A stretch of 64,000 nucleotides of DNA, taken from positions 45,232,035 through 45,296,034 of the forward strand of contig NC_134831.1 in the NCBI RefSeq assembly GCF_004210375.1. The letters are read 5' to 3'. Source of the stretch: Tachypleus tridentatus. Lineage: Eukaryota > Arthropoda > Merostomata > Xiphosura > Limulidae. The translations under genes were made by a program, and so were the position numbers. The notes under the pieces were generated by a model. That model saw nothing but the letters and a program-made list of their open reading frames with translations. It was not told the origin of the DNA and made no database searches. How positions within the stretch are numbered: the stretch's first letter is position 1; every line of letters starts with the position of its first letter. This document shows, in pieces, positions 1 to 10,561 of this stretch.

Positions 1-608
1 TGAGGGACTCCAACTTCCTGTAGAAAAGAAGGGAAAGTGTCGAACCCACATGCACTTGGAATCGCCTGTCCATTAAAAATGTTTAATAAAAATGGGCAAA
101 TGACCACATAACGCATATAAATGGTAGTCTTGCAAAATGCCATACCTACATGTTGTATCATAACCCTTCTCTATGTCAAACAATATTGATACAAGATGTT
201 GTCATTTGAGAAAGGCTTCTCTGATTGACATTTCAAGTCGAATCATGTGGTCTATAATGAAGTGCTGTTGTCTGAATCCACACTCGGTGGGCGAGAGGAG
301 GCTTTTGATTCGAGGAACCAAACAAGATGAACATTAACCACTCTCTCTAAGGTCTTACAGAGACAGCTCGTCAAAGCAATTGGATGGAAGTTTAAAAAAA
401 CCTTGGGATCCTTCCGAGGCTTAGAGAAAGCTAGAACAATTGTCTGGTACCAGGCATCATGAAAAACATTCTCCTGCCAGATCCAGTTAAAAACAATCAG
501 AAGAATAGCAAGAGAAGCAAGACATAGGTGGAGCAGCATCTCGTAGTGTACATCATCAGGTCCAACTGATGTACTGCCAGACTGATGAAGGGCCAGTTTG
601 AGTTCCAC
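1..608 (-). pseudogene. LINE reverse transcriptase fragment
   Basis: Minus-strand translation of 608-252 shows the RT N-terminal blocks: a GPDDVHYEML block (usually GPDGI.YEML), then SKPRKDP, then FHPIALTSCLCKTLERVVN, which matches the conserved K.GKDP...YRPISLTSCL.K..E signature. After a frame change, 250-1 continues with FDIEKGYDTT, the motif A region that carries the first catalytic Asp. The YADD motif would lie to the left of the window. Frame breaks near 250 and 600 mark it as a pseudogene. Family identity as a LINE RT is firm; the Jockey assignment is probable. Confidence 0.85.
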
Positions 609-903
609 CAGTGTAAAGGGGCGATTATAATCATAGAGACAATCAGCTCAAAAGGAAAGAGGTGATCGCTCTGCTCAAGTCTTGATGGCTAAGAAGGTGG
701 AGAATGAAGCAGAGATGCTAGATACCTGGCAAAAGCTTTCACCTGGAGTATCGGAGATGCTTCAAGTATCAGCTACTTCCTGGCCATCAGAGAGCAAGAT
801 CGAGAGAGGGACAGCATTATATTGCCCACTGACCTTTCGAATCTTGTCCCATATGACTTTGGAACTGGTGATAGAAGATATGCTCGTTGTAAACTTAATT
901 CTT

Positions 904-1266
904 CTAGCTTTGACGTCTTACCCGACGAGCACGTGCACGAGCCTGCTGGAAAGCGATGTGAAGCGAAAGTGTGGGATACCTACGAAAAGTATCCCAGGTC
1001 CGTTTTTTAGCCTTCCTTGCCATGTGGCAGACGGGATTCCACAACAGACGAGAATATCGTGGAAAACATGTCAAGGTTTCAGGAATACATTGAGCAGCTG
1101 CCTGTATTATACAATCAGTCACTGCTGCCATGCAGTCGTCTACTGATGGCTTACAGACGATGGCAGGATCAAGTTCTGTGAGTGCAGTGAAAGAGGACCA
1201 ATTTGATTGATACAGCTTCCAGAGAACACGGATCGGGTGATATCGACCACAGCCAGTCTCTCTCAA
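904..1266 (-). pseudogene. LINE pol linker region between endonuclease and RT
   Basis: This 120-codon open stretch sits between the endonuclease and RT remnants on the same strand. It contains a PRYSRLLWNPVCHMARKAKKR segment, which resembles the basic linker (P.WNPEC..A...K..) seen in Jockey-like pol proteins before the RT. It has no catalytic motif of its own. Position and strand support the call more than sequence does. Confidence 0.6.
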
Positions 1267-1430
1267 AATGATGGGAGAATGATCACTGCCACGTGGGTTA
1301 TTGTCAACCCTCCATGAAAAGTGGGAGAATAGAGAAGGGGAGCAAGCTGAGAGAACAAAAGCAGTAATGGACTGACTAGGTGCATGAAAATAAGTATAAG
1401 AACCAGTATTGAAAAAATAAATGGTTGTGA

Positions 1431-1700
1431 TCAGAGAGTATAAGTTCTATGGAGCGACTCCTCCCATCCGAGGGGATGATATCCATTAAAGTCCCCCAGG
1501 ATTAAAAAAATGGGAGAGTGCAACTGTTCAATGAGAACATTAAGGTTTGATTGATCATAAGTCTCTCCTGACGACAGATAAAGAACAATGATGGTACGAC
1601 TCAAGGATACACAGATGGTTATGGCCTCCAAGGGTGTGTCAAGTGGCAAAGACAGGGTGGATACTTGCTGATCAACCAACATTACCGCCCCTCCATGCAC
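1431..1700 (-). pseudogene. LINE apurinic-like endonuclease fragment
   Basis: Minus-strand translation contains FLILGDFNGYHPLGW, the conserved GDFN.H...W block of the endonuclease/exonuclease/phosphatase fold that Jockey-like elements use to nick target DNA. The preceding CVSLSRTIIVLYLSSGETYD matches the strand (I.I..VYLPP) that normally comes before it. The rest of the domain is interrupted by stops on both sides. Confidence 0.8.
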
Positions 1701-2375
1701 TCATCCATCACCCTGTCATTTCTGTACAAAGAAAACTGCCAAAAGGTGCTGTATCGGCAGGTTTCAGAAACGTTTCCTGTAAGGAAAGACATTCAGGATG
1801 GTAGGAAGCAATCAGTGCTTTGATGCCATCCAGACTGTAGACAGTTCCATTGTATCAAGGTAGCCATTTTTATTTGTGTGTCGGCCAATTGTTTGGATAG
1901 TCTTTCTCTTTTCGACTAAGTCTTTTTTATTTATTTTTTTTATTCGAGGGAGGTGTGTTGATACTCCTCCATGGATCCTGCCCTGAGTCAGCTGGGCAGG
2001 TCTTTGTTGTTAGAAGAGGATTCCAGAGACTGAGGACGTGAACGAATGATCGTTTTGCATTTTGGGGCAGGAGAAAGGAAATGCTCGTACTCGGAACCAA
2101 AGGAAGTGGATCTTGGGGTTTGCTGGAATGAATGTTAGGAACAGAGATGCGTGTTGACGTTGATTCATCAACTTTTCTAACCATGGAAGTCAAAAGACTT
2201 CATATGGTTTGAGAACGATTCTTTTGGAGGTAAACAGAAATCCGTCTGCACTCCCACTGTAATAGTGGAATGAAGTGCAGCAGCATACATCTGAGATGGA
2301 GTGATGGACAGCAACTTTCAAGTCTCAGGATACGTTAATGTTTTGAATCGTCTTCAAACGCTCTTTTTCTTCCAA

Positions 2376-3000
2376 CTATTTAGAGAAAGAACGAAAGAAG
2401 TATGGGCGAGAGCCATTGTAATTGACGCAACGAGGGTCCGTTTCACACTCACAGGCATCGTGGTCTTTGCCACTGCAATGAGCACATTTCAAGGAACCAC
2501 GACATGATGTTTTCGAGCGACCGAACCTCTGACACTGGAAAGAGCTGATAGGGTTTGGAATGAATGGTGGTATCTTGCAATTAAAATAATCTGCCTTAAT
2601 GGCGACAAGTGGACGTGGGGATGTAAATGTCAGAATGAGGCCATTGGTCAGAATCATAATTCCATCTTTGCGAGTGGAGATACGCTTCAGTGTAGAAACT
2701 CCTTAAGTGGAGAATCTCCGAATCGGGGATGTTCTTCAAATCCCTCTCAACAATAACTCCTCATGAGGAATTAAATGTAGCATGAAGAGTAATCTCAATG
2801 TATATATCCCCAATCACCTTTGAATGTAAGAAGAGTTCACTGTGTTTAGATGTGGATGTTTCCACCAATATGCCACCAGAGCAAAGCTTTTTGACTGACT
2901 TTAGAGAGGCAGCAAGCCCCTCTAGCCCATTCTGAATTAAAATGGGAGACATTTGCCCTAAATGCTTGTCTGAAAGAGAATATAATAAAATGAGGTACAT
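2376..3000 (-). pseudogene. LINE ORF1 (gag-like) fragments with zinc knuckle
   Basis: Two open pieces, 3000-2761 and 2657-2376, form a gag-like ORF1. The C-terminal piece keeps an intact CX2CX4HX4C knuckle (C, then C two residues on, H and C, in the segment CAHCSGKDHDACEC). It is preceded by CQRFGRSKTSC, a degraded first knuckle, and followed by CVNYNG, in which the expected second Cys of a third knuckle is Tyr. The N-terminal piece has the IQNGLEGLAASLKSVKKL block typical of ORF1 proteins of this group. A frame change near 2700 separates the two. Such proteins bind the element RNA. Confidence 0.75.
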
Positions 3001-3098
3001 GTGTTACAGAAGTTGAAGATTGCTGCTTAGAATCTTCAAGACGTGGTCGTTTACCTATTGATTGTTTTTTTCACTATTTTATCTAAGTTTTTATTTGG

Positions 3099-3632
3099 AT
3101 GACCCATAATAAAAACAATATTTCGGCGCCCACTGACCCCACCCACCATGGAGGGGACGCACTACAATGCCAAACAATGACACTTGCAGCAACGCCAGGG
3201 TTTTGTGAGCACTATACTCAAATACCCCGTATCAGACAATGTCCACAACCCCGTCGAGAACACCCAACACTGATACTTGGTTGAATTTAGCACAAGTGGA
3301 CTAGCCGACTGACCCTGGGGGTCTACTCCAAGGCCGCCTGTATACAGGAATTAAAGGCCAAAGTGGTGTGTTGGAGTTGGGCTCTTCAACCACCAGGATC
3401 TTCGTCTCCCCTTCACGGGTCACTACGCACGGCAAACACGTGGGTGGATGTTTAGATCCCAGAGGAGGTAAACTAAAAGAACAGAACCTTCCCTGGGAGA
3501 TACCCTCACCACGTACAGGAATCCACACCGAGGGAATTCCAAATAGTATCCATAAGTAAATATGCTGTGTTTAAGCATCTGGAACACATAACATGAAGAG
3601 TTTTTAGAAACAAAGGTAGTTTCCTTTCCCAC
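3099..3632 (-). other. Leader region of the Jockey-like LINE
   Basis: The minus strand upstream of ORF1 holds open stretches (3632-3423 and 3528-3301). One includes VTREGETKILVVEEPNSN, a sequence I associate from memory with the 5' region of related arthropod elements. No host gene is seen here. The 5' boundary is not marked by a visible target-site duplication. Confidence 0.45.
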
Positions 3633-3802
3633 ATAATGAATACGGGTAAATTACGGCTGACGAATGATCCGTGTCAAATAGGTCAATAAACGTCTCTTGC
3701 TTGTCCCATCACATGCTACGTACTTCTGCAATAACTGCTGTTCGACGCAATTACAAAACAGTAACTTAAAGTCTGCATCCAAGACGTGCATTAACGTTTG
3801 TT

Positions 3803-3912
3803 TGTTTTTCTTATTAAAAAGCCACATCTGGCTATCTGCTATGTCTACCGAGGGGAATCAAACTACTGATTTTAGCATTGTAACTCTGAATACTTACCGC
3901 TGTGCCAAGACA
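3803..3912 (-). mobile_element. SINE family B (Val-like tRNA head), old copy
   Basis: Reading the minus strand gives a head with a tRNA-like anticodon arm and a decayed B box, then the family B tail (GATAGC..GATGTGGCTTT). Substitutions in the B box (caaacta in place of cgaaccc on the plus strand) show age. The better copies at 39276 and 62727 define the family. Confidence 0.7.
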
Positions 3913-4172
3913 CGTGCGTTTCAGAAGTTCTCTCACATATATAGCTCAGATCCTTTACCTTACGCACTCCATTTTGTACTCTCGAGGATGGTTTATGTGA
4001 CCAATAATTCTAACTACCTACAGACAGTTTCGAAACAAGCTTACGAGCTCATATAATTAAACTTCCATGGAGGAAATGCATTGTGCTGAATGGGGACGAT
4101 AAGGCAAGACGCAATCTGATTATCTACTCCTGATGACGATAAACCAAACGGAAGTATAAATGTACTGTAAAA

Positions 4173-4362
4173 ATGGCTAGTTTGGGTATTAAACTTTAAT
4201 TAATATATAGTATAGAACAACATTTTGACTTTATTTAGGTTATCCTCAGGTTAACAACTTTGCTAGGGTCAACTGCAATCTCTTTGTTAACCTGAGGATG
4301 ACTTAAAAGGTCGAACGTTATCTGTACTATATTTCAATCAAAGTTTTAATACCCATACGAGG
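4173..4362. repeat. Long imperfect inverted repeat, Penelope-like terminal relic
   Basis: Two arms of about 85 bp face each other around a 25-bp spacer. The best core is TTATCCTCAGGTTAACAA near 4240 against TTGTTAACCTGAGGATGA near 4287, and similarity extends outward to TTTGGGTATTAAACTTT and its complement. The right arm reads CTGAGGA, a short hairpin, then GTCGAACG. That resembles the CUGANGA...GAA core of hammerhead ribozymes carried in the terminal repeats of Penelope-like elements. The left arm is more decayed. Element type is inference; the palindrome itself is plain. Confidence 0.5.
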
Positions 4363-5282
4363 TATGATTGTCTACTATTTCAATATCAATATTTAAGGTT
4401 TCTTCGGTGTAATCGAATACGGTTGGCACCGAAGAAATATGTGCACGTTTCTTTCTCAACAACCATTACACATTATCACTAGTTAAGCTGTAACACTGTT
4501 GATACTTCCATACACTATTACCAGTAGAAGAGGAAATGTTTTACAACGATTTTGTTACGATTACACGTACTCGCTATCTGTTTTACACATTTGTATGAAG
4601 TTTTTAACTCGGAAATCTAAAAGATGATACCAGAGATTAGAAAAGGCAGACATAAAATCTCCCAAAATGTGTATTTATAAAAATGTGAGCTTCCAAATGT
4701 GAAATAAAACAACAAACAACGCACATCAAATACTTCTTTAAAATATGGGCCATTAATAATTTAAGTAAACGATTAAAAATACAGAAAAATACGTTTTAAT
4801 AATATTTAGCAAACATTTCAGTCTCCAAAATCTGTGTTATTAAAAACATACATAAACAGACATTTTAATAATATTTAATCCATTAACAACACACAAAAAT
4901 AGATTTTAAAAACTATTTAAAATAGTTTAGCCTCCAAGCCTTTAGTTTCATCCATAAATTTGATTTATAGTTTGAGACAAATAAAAACAAATATTTCTAT
5001 AAACCTGTTTTATTAAATAAAAAAACAGCCCCTTACTTTATGATAGATGGTAGGGAAATGTTAAATGATGGGTTTCTTACACCTAAAACGGCTCTCTTAG
5101 AACACTGAATATTCCCGTTTTTCAGTTTCTTAGAAACCATTTATGGTTTTAGTAAAGGATGGACGTGAAAATTGTTCGCTGTTTTTCATACATCTTATCA
5201 CGACAGACCAATCAGTATAGAGTAAACAACACAGAAATCGAGTAGGTAAATTAGGATCGGCTAGCTCAGACAGCCCTCATGT
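4363..5282. other. AT-rich interval with degenerate short repeats, no gene
   Basis: Between about 4735 and 4930 the phrase TTTTAATAATATTTA and neighbouring words recur at roughly 60-bp spacing, suggesting an eroded tandem repeat. No open reading frame with family features is seen on either strand. Confidence 0.5.
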
Positions 5283-5312
5283 AGCTTCGCGCGAAATTCA
5301 AAACAAACCAAG
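5283..5312 (+). repeat. SINE tail fragment
   Basis: TAGCTTCGCGCGAAATTC followed by AAAACAAACC matches the 3' tail of family A SINEs in plus orientation. Only the tail survives. Confidence 0.5.
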
Positions 5313-5324
5313 CGACACTTATCT

Positions 5325-6122
5325 AGATTTACCTGAACAGAGAGCTTCTCCAGACTGCTACATCTGCAAAATTTTTAGGACTAACATATGATTTTAAGCT
5401 TACCTTGACAAAACAAGTAAATAACATAAAAACTAAAATTTGACTAAGAATAAACTATGCTTGAGTCTAACTGGTAAAAATTGTGGAACAACACCTGAAA
5501 ACATCCTTAAAATATACAAAACATATATAACACCAGTAGTTAGACTATGCAGCTCTTGCATGGATTAACGTAAGTAAAAAAAACTGCAAACCAAATTACA
5601 ATCATTACAAAATACATTAATTACAACAGAATATAGAGTACCAAAAACCACTTCTTCAAAATTCATGCACAAATACTCTAATATAGAAACAATACCAGAT
5701 AGACTTCTACATAGTACAATAAAACATTTCGATAAAAATTGGAAAAAAATGAGCTGTTATGCGAACTAGACAGGTATTGTATATATGATGAAGAGAGTCC
5801 TAAACACCTCTCCCTGATATATTTATACATCAGATATTTAATTAAAATTAATATAAAAAATCAGTAAAATATAGTGCTAAAATAAAACAGCCCCTATGAT
5901 CTGGACTTAGAAAATCTGAAAGTACAATATACATGGACATTGCCCTGAAAAGGACCTGAGTAATGTTCATCACTCTGGCCCTCATGTATTAACTTTAAAT
6001 ATACTAACAAATCCACTCTAACAATGAAAATGAAAAAGGAAGAAATCTAGTGTACCTGACCCTCCAGGGTATACAAATTTATATACCCAAACACCTCGAG
6101 AGAGAGAGAGATACCGAGATAC
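5325..6122 (+). pseudogene. Second LINE relic: C-terminal part of a reverse transcriptase
   Basis: Plus-strand translation across shifts gives SAKFLGLTYDFKLTL, the conserved (V)KFLG..D..L.W block after the RT palm in Jockey/I-like elements. It is followed by VNNIKTK and then by segments resembling ILKIYKTYI and YAALAWI, the R..L...Y...V...L.Y....W block. Many stops are present. The segment 6077-6122 (ATTTATATACCCAAACACCT then a GA-rich run) recurs at 36270, marking a shared 3' region. This is a different lineage or copy from the element at 1-3632 and lies in the opposite orientation. Confidence 0.7.
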
Positions 6123-6612
6123 GATACACGTCTACATACCGAAGTTTAACCAGTGGTTTATTCCAGCTAAATGGCAGCTCGTAAGAGAAATAAAATAAAA
6201 AGAATTAATATATGTCTACCTGTTTTGTTACTGTTAGTTTGTTGTTTCTTTGAATGTAATGTTTTTGATAAACCATTGGTATTCAATACCGATCTTTATT
6301 TATTGAATAATTAATTTTCAGCACAGATACTTCATTAAAAATTATGATTTTGTTTTCTGTACAAAGCACTTGTAATGTTTACTGAAATCTTGACAAATTT
6401 CGTGAAGATACATAAATCGTATCGTATCGCTGTATCACATTTTACCCGTAACACGCATGCTAGGATATCACAATTAAATATTACATTATATTTGCACATC
6501 CTGTAGGTGTTTATCATATCCCTAACCAGGAGCTATATCTTATTCAACGTGGATAAAATATTTTTATAAAATGCTACAAATATACCCTCGAGTAAACTGG
6601 CAAACTATGAAT

Positions 6613-6840
6613 TGTTTGTTTTTGAATTTCGCGCAAAGCTGCACGAGGGTTATCTGCGTTAACCGTCCACAATGTAGCAGTGCAAGATTAGAGAGAAGGC
6701 AGCTAGTTATCACTCACCGCCAACTTTCGGGTTACTTTCTACCCCCTGAATAGTAAGATTGACCATTGTATTATAACGCCCTCATGGCTGAAAGGGCGAG
6801 CATGTTTGGTGCGACGGGGATTCGAACCCGCGACCCTAAG
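6613..6840 (-). mobile_element. SINE family A, head truncated
   Basis: The copy begins at the tail on the plus strand and runs to the B-box region (GATTCGAACCCGCGACCC), where it stops. The D-arm and acceptor part of the tRNA-like head is missing. Confidence 0.85.
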
Positions 6841-7411
6841 AAATATGAATTATTTTCAGACTCCTAAGTTGTCTTATAAATATGAAATTGTTTCTATCAG
6901 AATTTGAGTAATTTCTTTCTATTTATTATGAACCACTAAATACTGAACAAATTTTGTGCAGAACAGAAGTTCAGTGATACTTAATATATCACTATATATA
7001 AATCAGTTATTAAACACTAACCTAATTATCAAATTCATACAGAAAAGGCACGTTTGCTAGTTAGGTTTTATGCAAAGTTTGTAGAGAAACATTATAAGGG
7101 AAGTTGGTAACCACCATCAACTCTTGTGCTAGTCTTAAGATTTGATTATAACTCTCATACCGCATCAAAGATCCTAAAGCACGAGGCATAGTTTTGCTTG
7201 GTGGTAACACGCGAAATCTCAGATTCGTAATTCGACATGCTAAACACTGGGACACGCTCAGCATTCCCGAGGCTCAAATTCCCGAAAATGAATATACAAC
7301 TCTTAAGAAAAATTATTGGATTGGAACACAGACTCGCATTAAACACGAGTGCTACTCTCGATTATCAGATGCTCTAAAATAATATTTTTACGTGCCTGAC
7401 GAAATCTTTGG

Positions 7412-7885
7412 GCATCTGTTATCTTCGCTAGCTGTCCCTAATTTGGAACTGATAGTCCAGAGCAGGCACATGCAACTTCCTCCAGGACACGAGCTGAATA
7501 ACATTTTTCGATTTACATGTGGATCACAGTGTAAGATGCACAGCCGTTGCAAATTATTCACATTTTGATATTATATTTAAAAAGCTCATTGCAGGTGCCT
7601 GATCTAGAGGGAAAGAGTTCCATGTTGAATCATTTGCGTATTTAAGACGAAGTATAAATTAATTCACCTACGCCTCCCTCTCCCCGGGTTTTAAGAAAAC
7701 ACCATACGATTTGAGAAGAAATAGGTTTATCTTTATTATTTCATTATACACTTCATATTTTATTTTGTTATTATACTTGAAACGCGCAGCTGTCCCCTGA
7801 GGGGTGTGGGCCTTGGAGAACTGCCCCTTTTGCACATTGTAGGGTTATCTGCACTAGCCGTCCCTAATTTTGCAGTACCGGAAAA
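7412..7885 (-). repeat. Two small SINE fragments
   Basis: Pieces at 7412-7475 and 7826-7885 match the family A tail region (TATCT.C.CTAGC.GTCCCTAATTT). They are short and diverged. The sequence between them shows no gene. Confidence 0.55.
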
Positions 7886-8192
7886 GGAATTTTGAGGAGC
7901 TACTGACATACATTTATATTAACGTAGTACACGCCTTTCAATACTCACTTAACAATAATCGAAAGATTACAACAAATAATTTGAAAACATCGGTTACCAC
8001 TTAGTAGTCACTTAATACAAGAGAAGGATCAAGTGTTTTTTAAAGGATACCTGCACTGTATAATGTTGGCTACGCCCTTGCTTTAAGCACTTAAAACAAT
8101 AAACTAATTAAATAACTTTAAATTCTATTCAATATTATATTTTGAATTACATTTACTTCAAAAACTACGGACAGAAGGAAAACACAATGACT

Positions 8193-8467
8193 ATTTGTTT
8201 GTTTGTGTTTGAATTCCGTGCAAAGCTACTAGAGGGCTATCTGCGCTAGCCGACCCTAACTTGTATGACTAGAAGGAAGACAACTATTCATCACCACCCA
8301 CCGCCAACTCTTTGGCTTTTCTTTTACCAACGAATAGTGGGATTGACTGTACATTATAACGCCCCAACGGTTGAAGAAGGGGCGAACATGTTTGGTATGA
8401 CGGGGATTCGAACCCGCGACCATCAGATTTCGAATCTGGTGCCCTAACTACCATGTCATGCCGGGCC
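8193..8467 (-). mobile_element. SINE family A, near full length
   Basis: All blocks from the TTTG-rich tail to the ATGCCGGGCC acceptor end are present. The anticodon-arm region differs from the family (ATTTCGAATCTGGTGCC instead of ATTACGAGTCGAGTGCC). A second substitution-rich stretch lies near 8245. Confidence 0.9.
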
Positions 8468-8842
8468 GAAAACTCGCTGCGAAAACGTACTAGTGGCTAA
8501 CATATATTTGATAATTACATGTAAAATACACGGAAAACAAAATAAAAGGTTTTTTCGTTACTATACCAACCACATACATGTGTAGGAAAGTAACGACAAT
8601 GGTTCACCAAAAGTTCGCATAAAAAATTGCATTAAAACTGCAAGTCGTGAAAAATCTCAACAAGCGACATCTATAAGCCAAGAGTTCTCTTTAAATCCTT
8701 AAGTTTGTAAGCTTATAAATATTACCACTCATTACCAGCGACAATTTAAGAAAGACAAAGTAACAGTACTTGTATAAAACGAAATTTTTTGTTGGTTTAG
8801 CGTTTCTGGATAACTGGCATTAATCGGTAACGTAGACCACAA

Positions 8843-8920
8843 CTAGTGATCCAATTTGAATACAACACTACTATTTTTAGACGCTAATTCCGGTCTGACT
8901 TGAAGTAATTTTATCTTCTT
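8843..8920 (-). CDS. Candidate last exon of the large nuclear protein gene
   Basis: On the minus strand an AG acceptor (GCACGTGTTCAG) is followed by 25 sense codons and a TAG stop. The frame fits the phase-0 donor at 10562 of exon 4. The encoded tail begins KKIKLLQVRPEL and ends VVFKLDH. The pyrimidine tract (TGTTTTTCTG) is about 35-40 bases upstream, and an earlier AG in a different frame lies closer to it. Short phase-compatible ORFs are common in 2 kb of sequence, so this is only a proposal. RNA evidence would decide. Confidence 0.25.
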   Translation of the reverse strand, partial: KKIKLLQVRPELASKNSSVVFKLDH

Positions 8921-9111
8921 CTGAACACGTGCATACATTGAAACTGAACATGCAGAAAAACAGCACAAACACAATGGTGTAGCTGTCAGTGAAACAATGT
9001 TGGTAGCAGTGAAATAGTAACACAATTAATACCAGTATTTTATCACACTACCAATGCAAAATCAACACAATTAAATTCTGGTATTTCGTGTTACTCTCAG
9101 TAACACATGAT

Positions 9112-9388
9112 TGCTTGTTTGTTTACGTTTGAATTTCGCGCAAAGCAACTCGATGACTATCTGCGCTAGCTGTCCCTAGTTTAGCAGTGTAAGACTACAG
9201 GGAAGGCAGCTGGTCATCACCACCCACCGCCAACTGTTGGGCTACGCTTTTACCAGCGAATAGTGGGATTGACCGTCATATTATAACGCCCCCACGGCTG
9301 AAAAGGCGCGTATGTTTGGCGCGACGGGGATGCGAACCCGCGATCCTCAGATTACGAGTCGCACGCCTTAACCCACCTGGCCACTGAT
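9112..9388 (-). mobile_element. SINE family A, near full length
   Basis: The tail, body and tRNA-like head are all present. The head reads GACGGGGATGCGAACCCGCG in the B-box region and ends CACCTGGCCACTG, so the last acceptor bases have decayed. Confidence 0.9.
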
Positions 9389-10441
9389 ATTTCATGGTTC
9401 TAGCAATGAAATATAAACAAAATCAATACCTGTATTTTATGGTACTAGTGGTGATATATCATGGATGAAATACAGATGTTACAAACAATATGATCACAAA
9501 TTCATTAATCATTATAGGTGAGCAAAGGCTGCACAACGTTCTAAAACTGATCACTGAATCTGATGACAGAAGTGGTGAAACATGATCACAGATTGGATAG
9601 CAATCTCGGTGACAGGCAGCACATAACGAACTTTGCTATTTGCAAGATTTTCAACATAATTTTTGTTCTTACAAGACATAAAAGTATACAAAAAAATCTG
9701 TTCTACAAAAACCAAAAAGACTATTTTAAAATTCGACACATTATCTTTTAACAGGTTAAAAAGAAAAGAGGTACAGGATATTTTCTTTTTTTTTTTTTTT
9801 TTTCGGGAAATAAGATATTGAATGATAAAATAAAATCTTCAATTTAATTTGGTGCAACTTTCGTGAGCAAGATGTAAAATATAAATTTAAGGCTAACTTA
9901 CATGCACGTGGGCTCTAGGACTCCCTAATTTTGAACTACTAATCTACATTAGCCACTGCAACAATGGCTTTAACTAACTTTTTTACCCAAACAAAAAGGG
10001 TCAGCGACAATTTCAGCAACGTGCAAACACCCGAAATTTTTGAAGTGTGTTGAAAAGGCATAGCAGCACGATACAGTAACCAATACATGACGCACGAGCG
10101 AATCGAATTGTGTTTAAAAATGTAAAGAGCGACAACATAAATAAAACACTATATAGGTACAAGTAATAACAAATCGTGATATTTCGTTTTTCACTGAATA
10201 AACAGTTGAACTTATTCAGTAAAACATAGATTCATTGTTTTTATGGATGTTACCGAGTTCTTCCGGTTCCAAATAACGTACGAGTCACACAAAACAGGAT
10301 TCCTAATGACGTATGAGTCACACAAACTTTAAACAGAAATATGTCAATATTACAATTAGACCCATTAACTACTACTGGGACTTCCCATGTAACATTACAC
10401 AGATAATGAATAATTTCACACATCTTGTTTTAGTAAGTGCT
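9389..10441. other. Non-coding interval with T-run and SINE scrap
   Basis: It contains a run of about 20 T at 9782-9803 and a short SINE-tail scrap near 9915-9960. A duplicated ACG(T/C)AYGAGTCACACAAA word lies at 10275 and 10311. If the last-exon proposal is right this is intronic. Confidence 0.5.
10271..10330. promoter_or_regulatory. Direct repeat with an AP-1-like site
   Basis: AACGTACGAGTCACACAAA and GACGTATGAGTCACACAAA lie about 36 bp apart. The second contains TGAGTCA, the AP-1/bZIP consensus, next to a TGACGT half site. Function is not shown; the duplication could be chance drift of a short tandem repeat. Confidence 0.25.
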
Positions 10442-10561
10442 TTACAACAAATACTCTGATAGCAAGAAACTTAGACTTAATATGATACAACATGTCAACC
10501 TTACTAGTGGTGAATAGTATGAAAAAACACTATTGTGAGGACTAATCCGGTTTAGTTTTAC

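Larger units (their letters stand above)
1..3632 (-). mobile_element. Decayed Jockey-type non-LTR retrotransposon (LINE), cut by the window edge
   Basis: The minus strand carries, in element order from high to low coordinates, a leader, an ORF1 with a zinc knuckle, an endonuclease remnant and a reverse transcriptase remnant. This is the layout of Jockey-superfamily LINEs. The reading frame is broken by many stops and frame changes, so the copy is dead. The element continues past base 1, because the RT is still running there after its motif A. The 5' end is approximate: LINE-like leader coding similarity fades near 3600. The type is assigned from remembered Jockey-like protein patterns in arthropods; exact clade is uncertain. 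Confidence 0.85.

Noticed and set aside
8400..8465. tRNA-like sequences in all family A copies (B box GGTTCGAATCC)
   Set aside because: Each continues into the shared SINE body; anticodon stems do not pair well.
10442..10561. Natural C-terminus of exon 4 with a membrane helix (ILSLSFLLSEYLL)
   Set aside because: The hydrophobic tail begins exactly after a GTAAAA donor and is unlike the rest of the protein, so it is read-through into intron.
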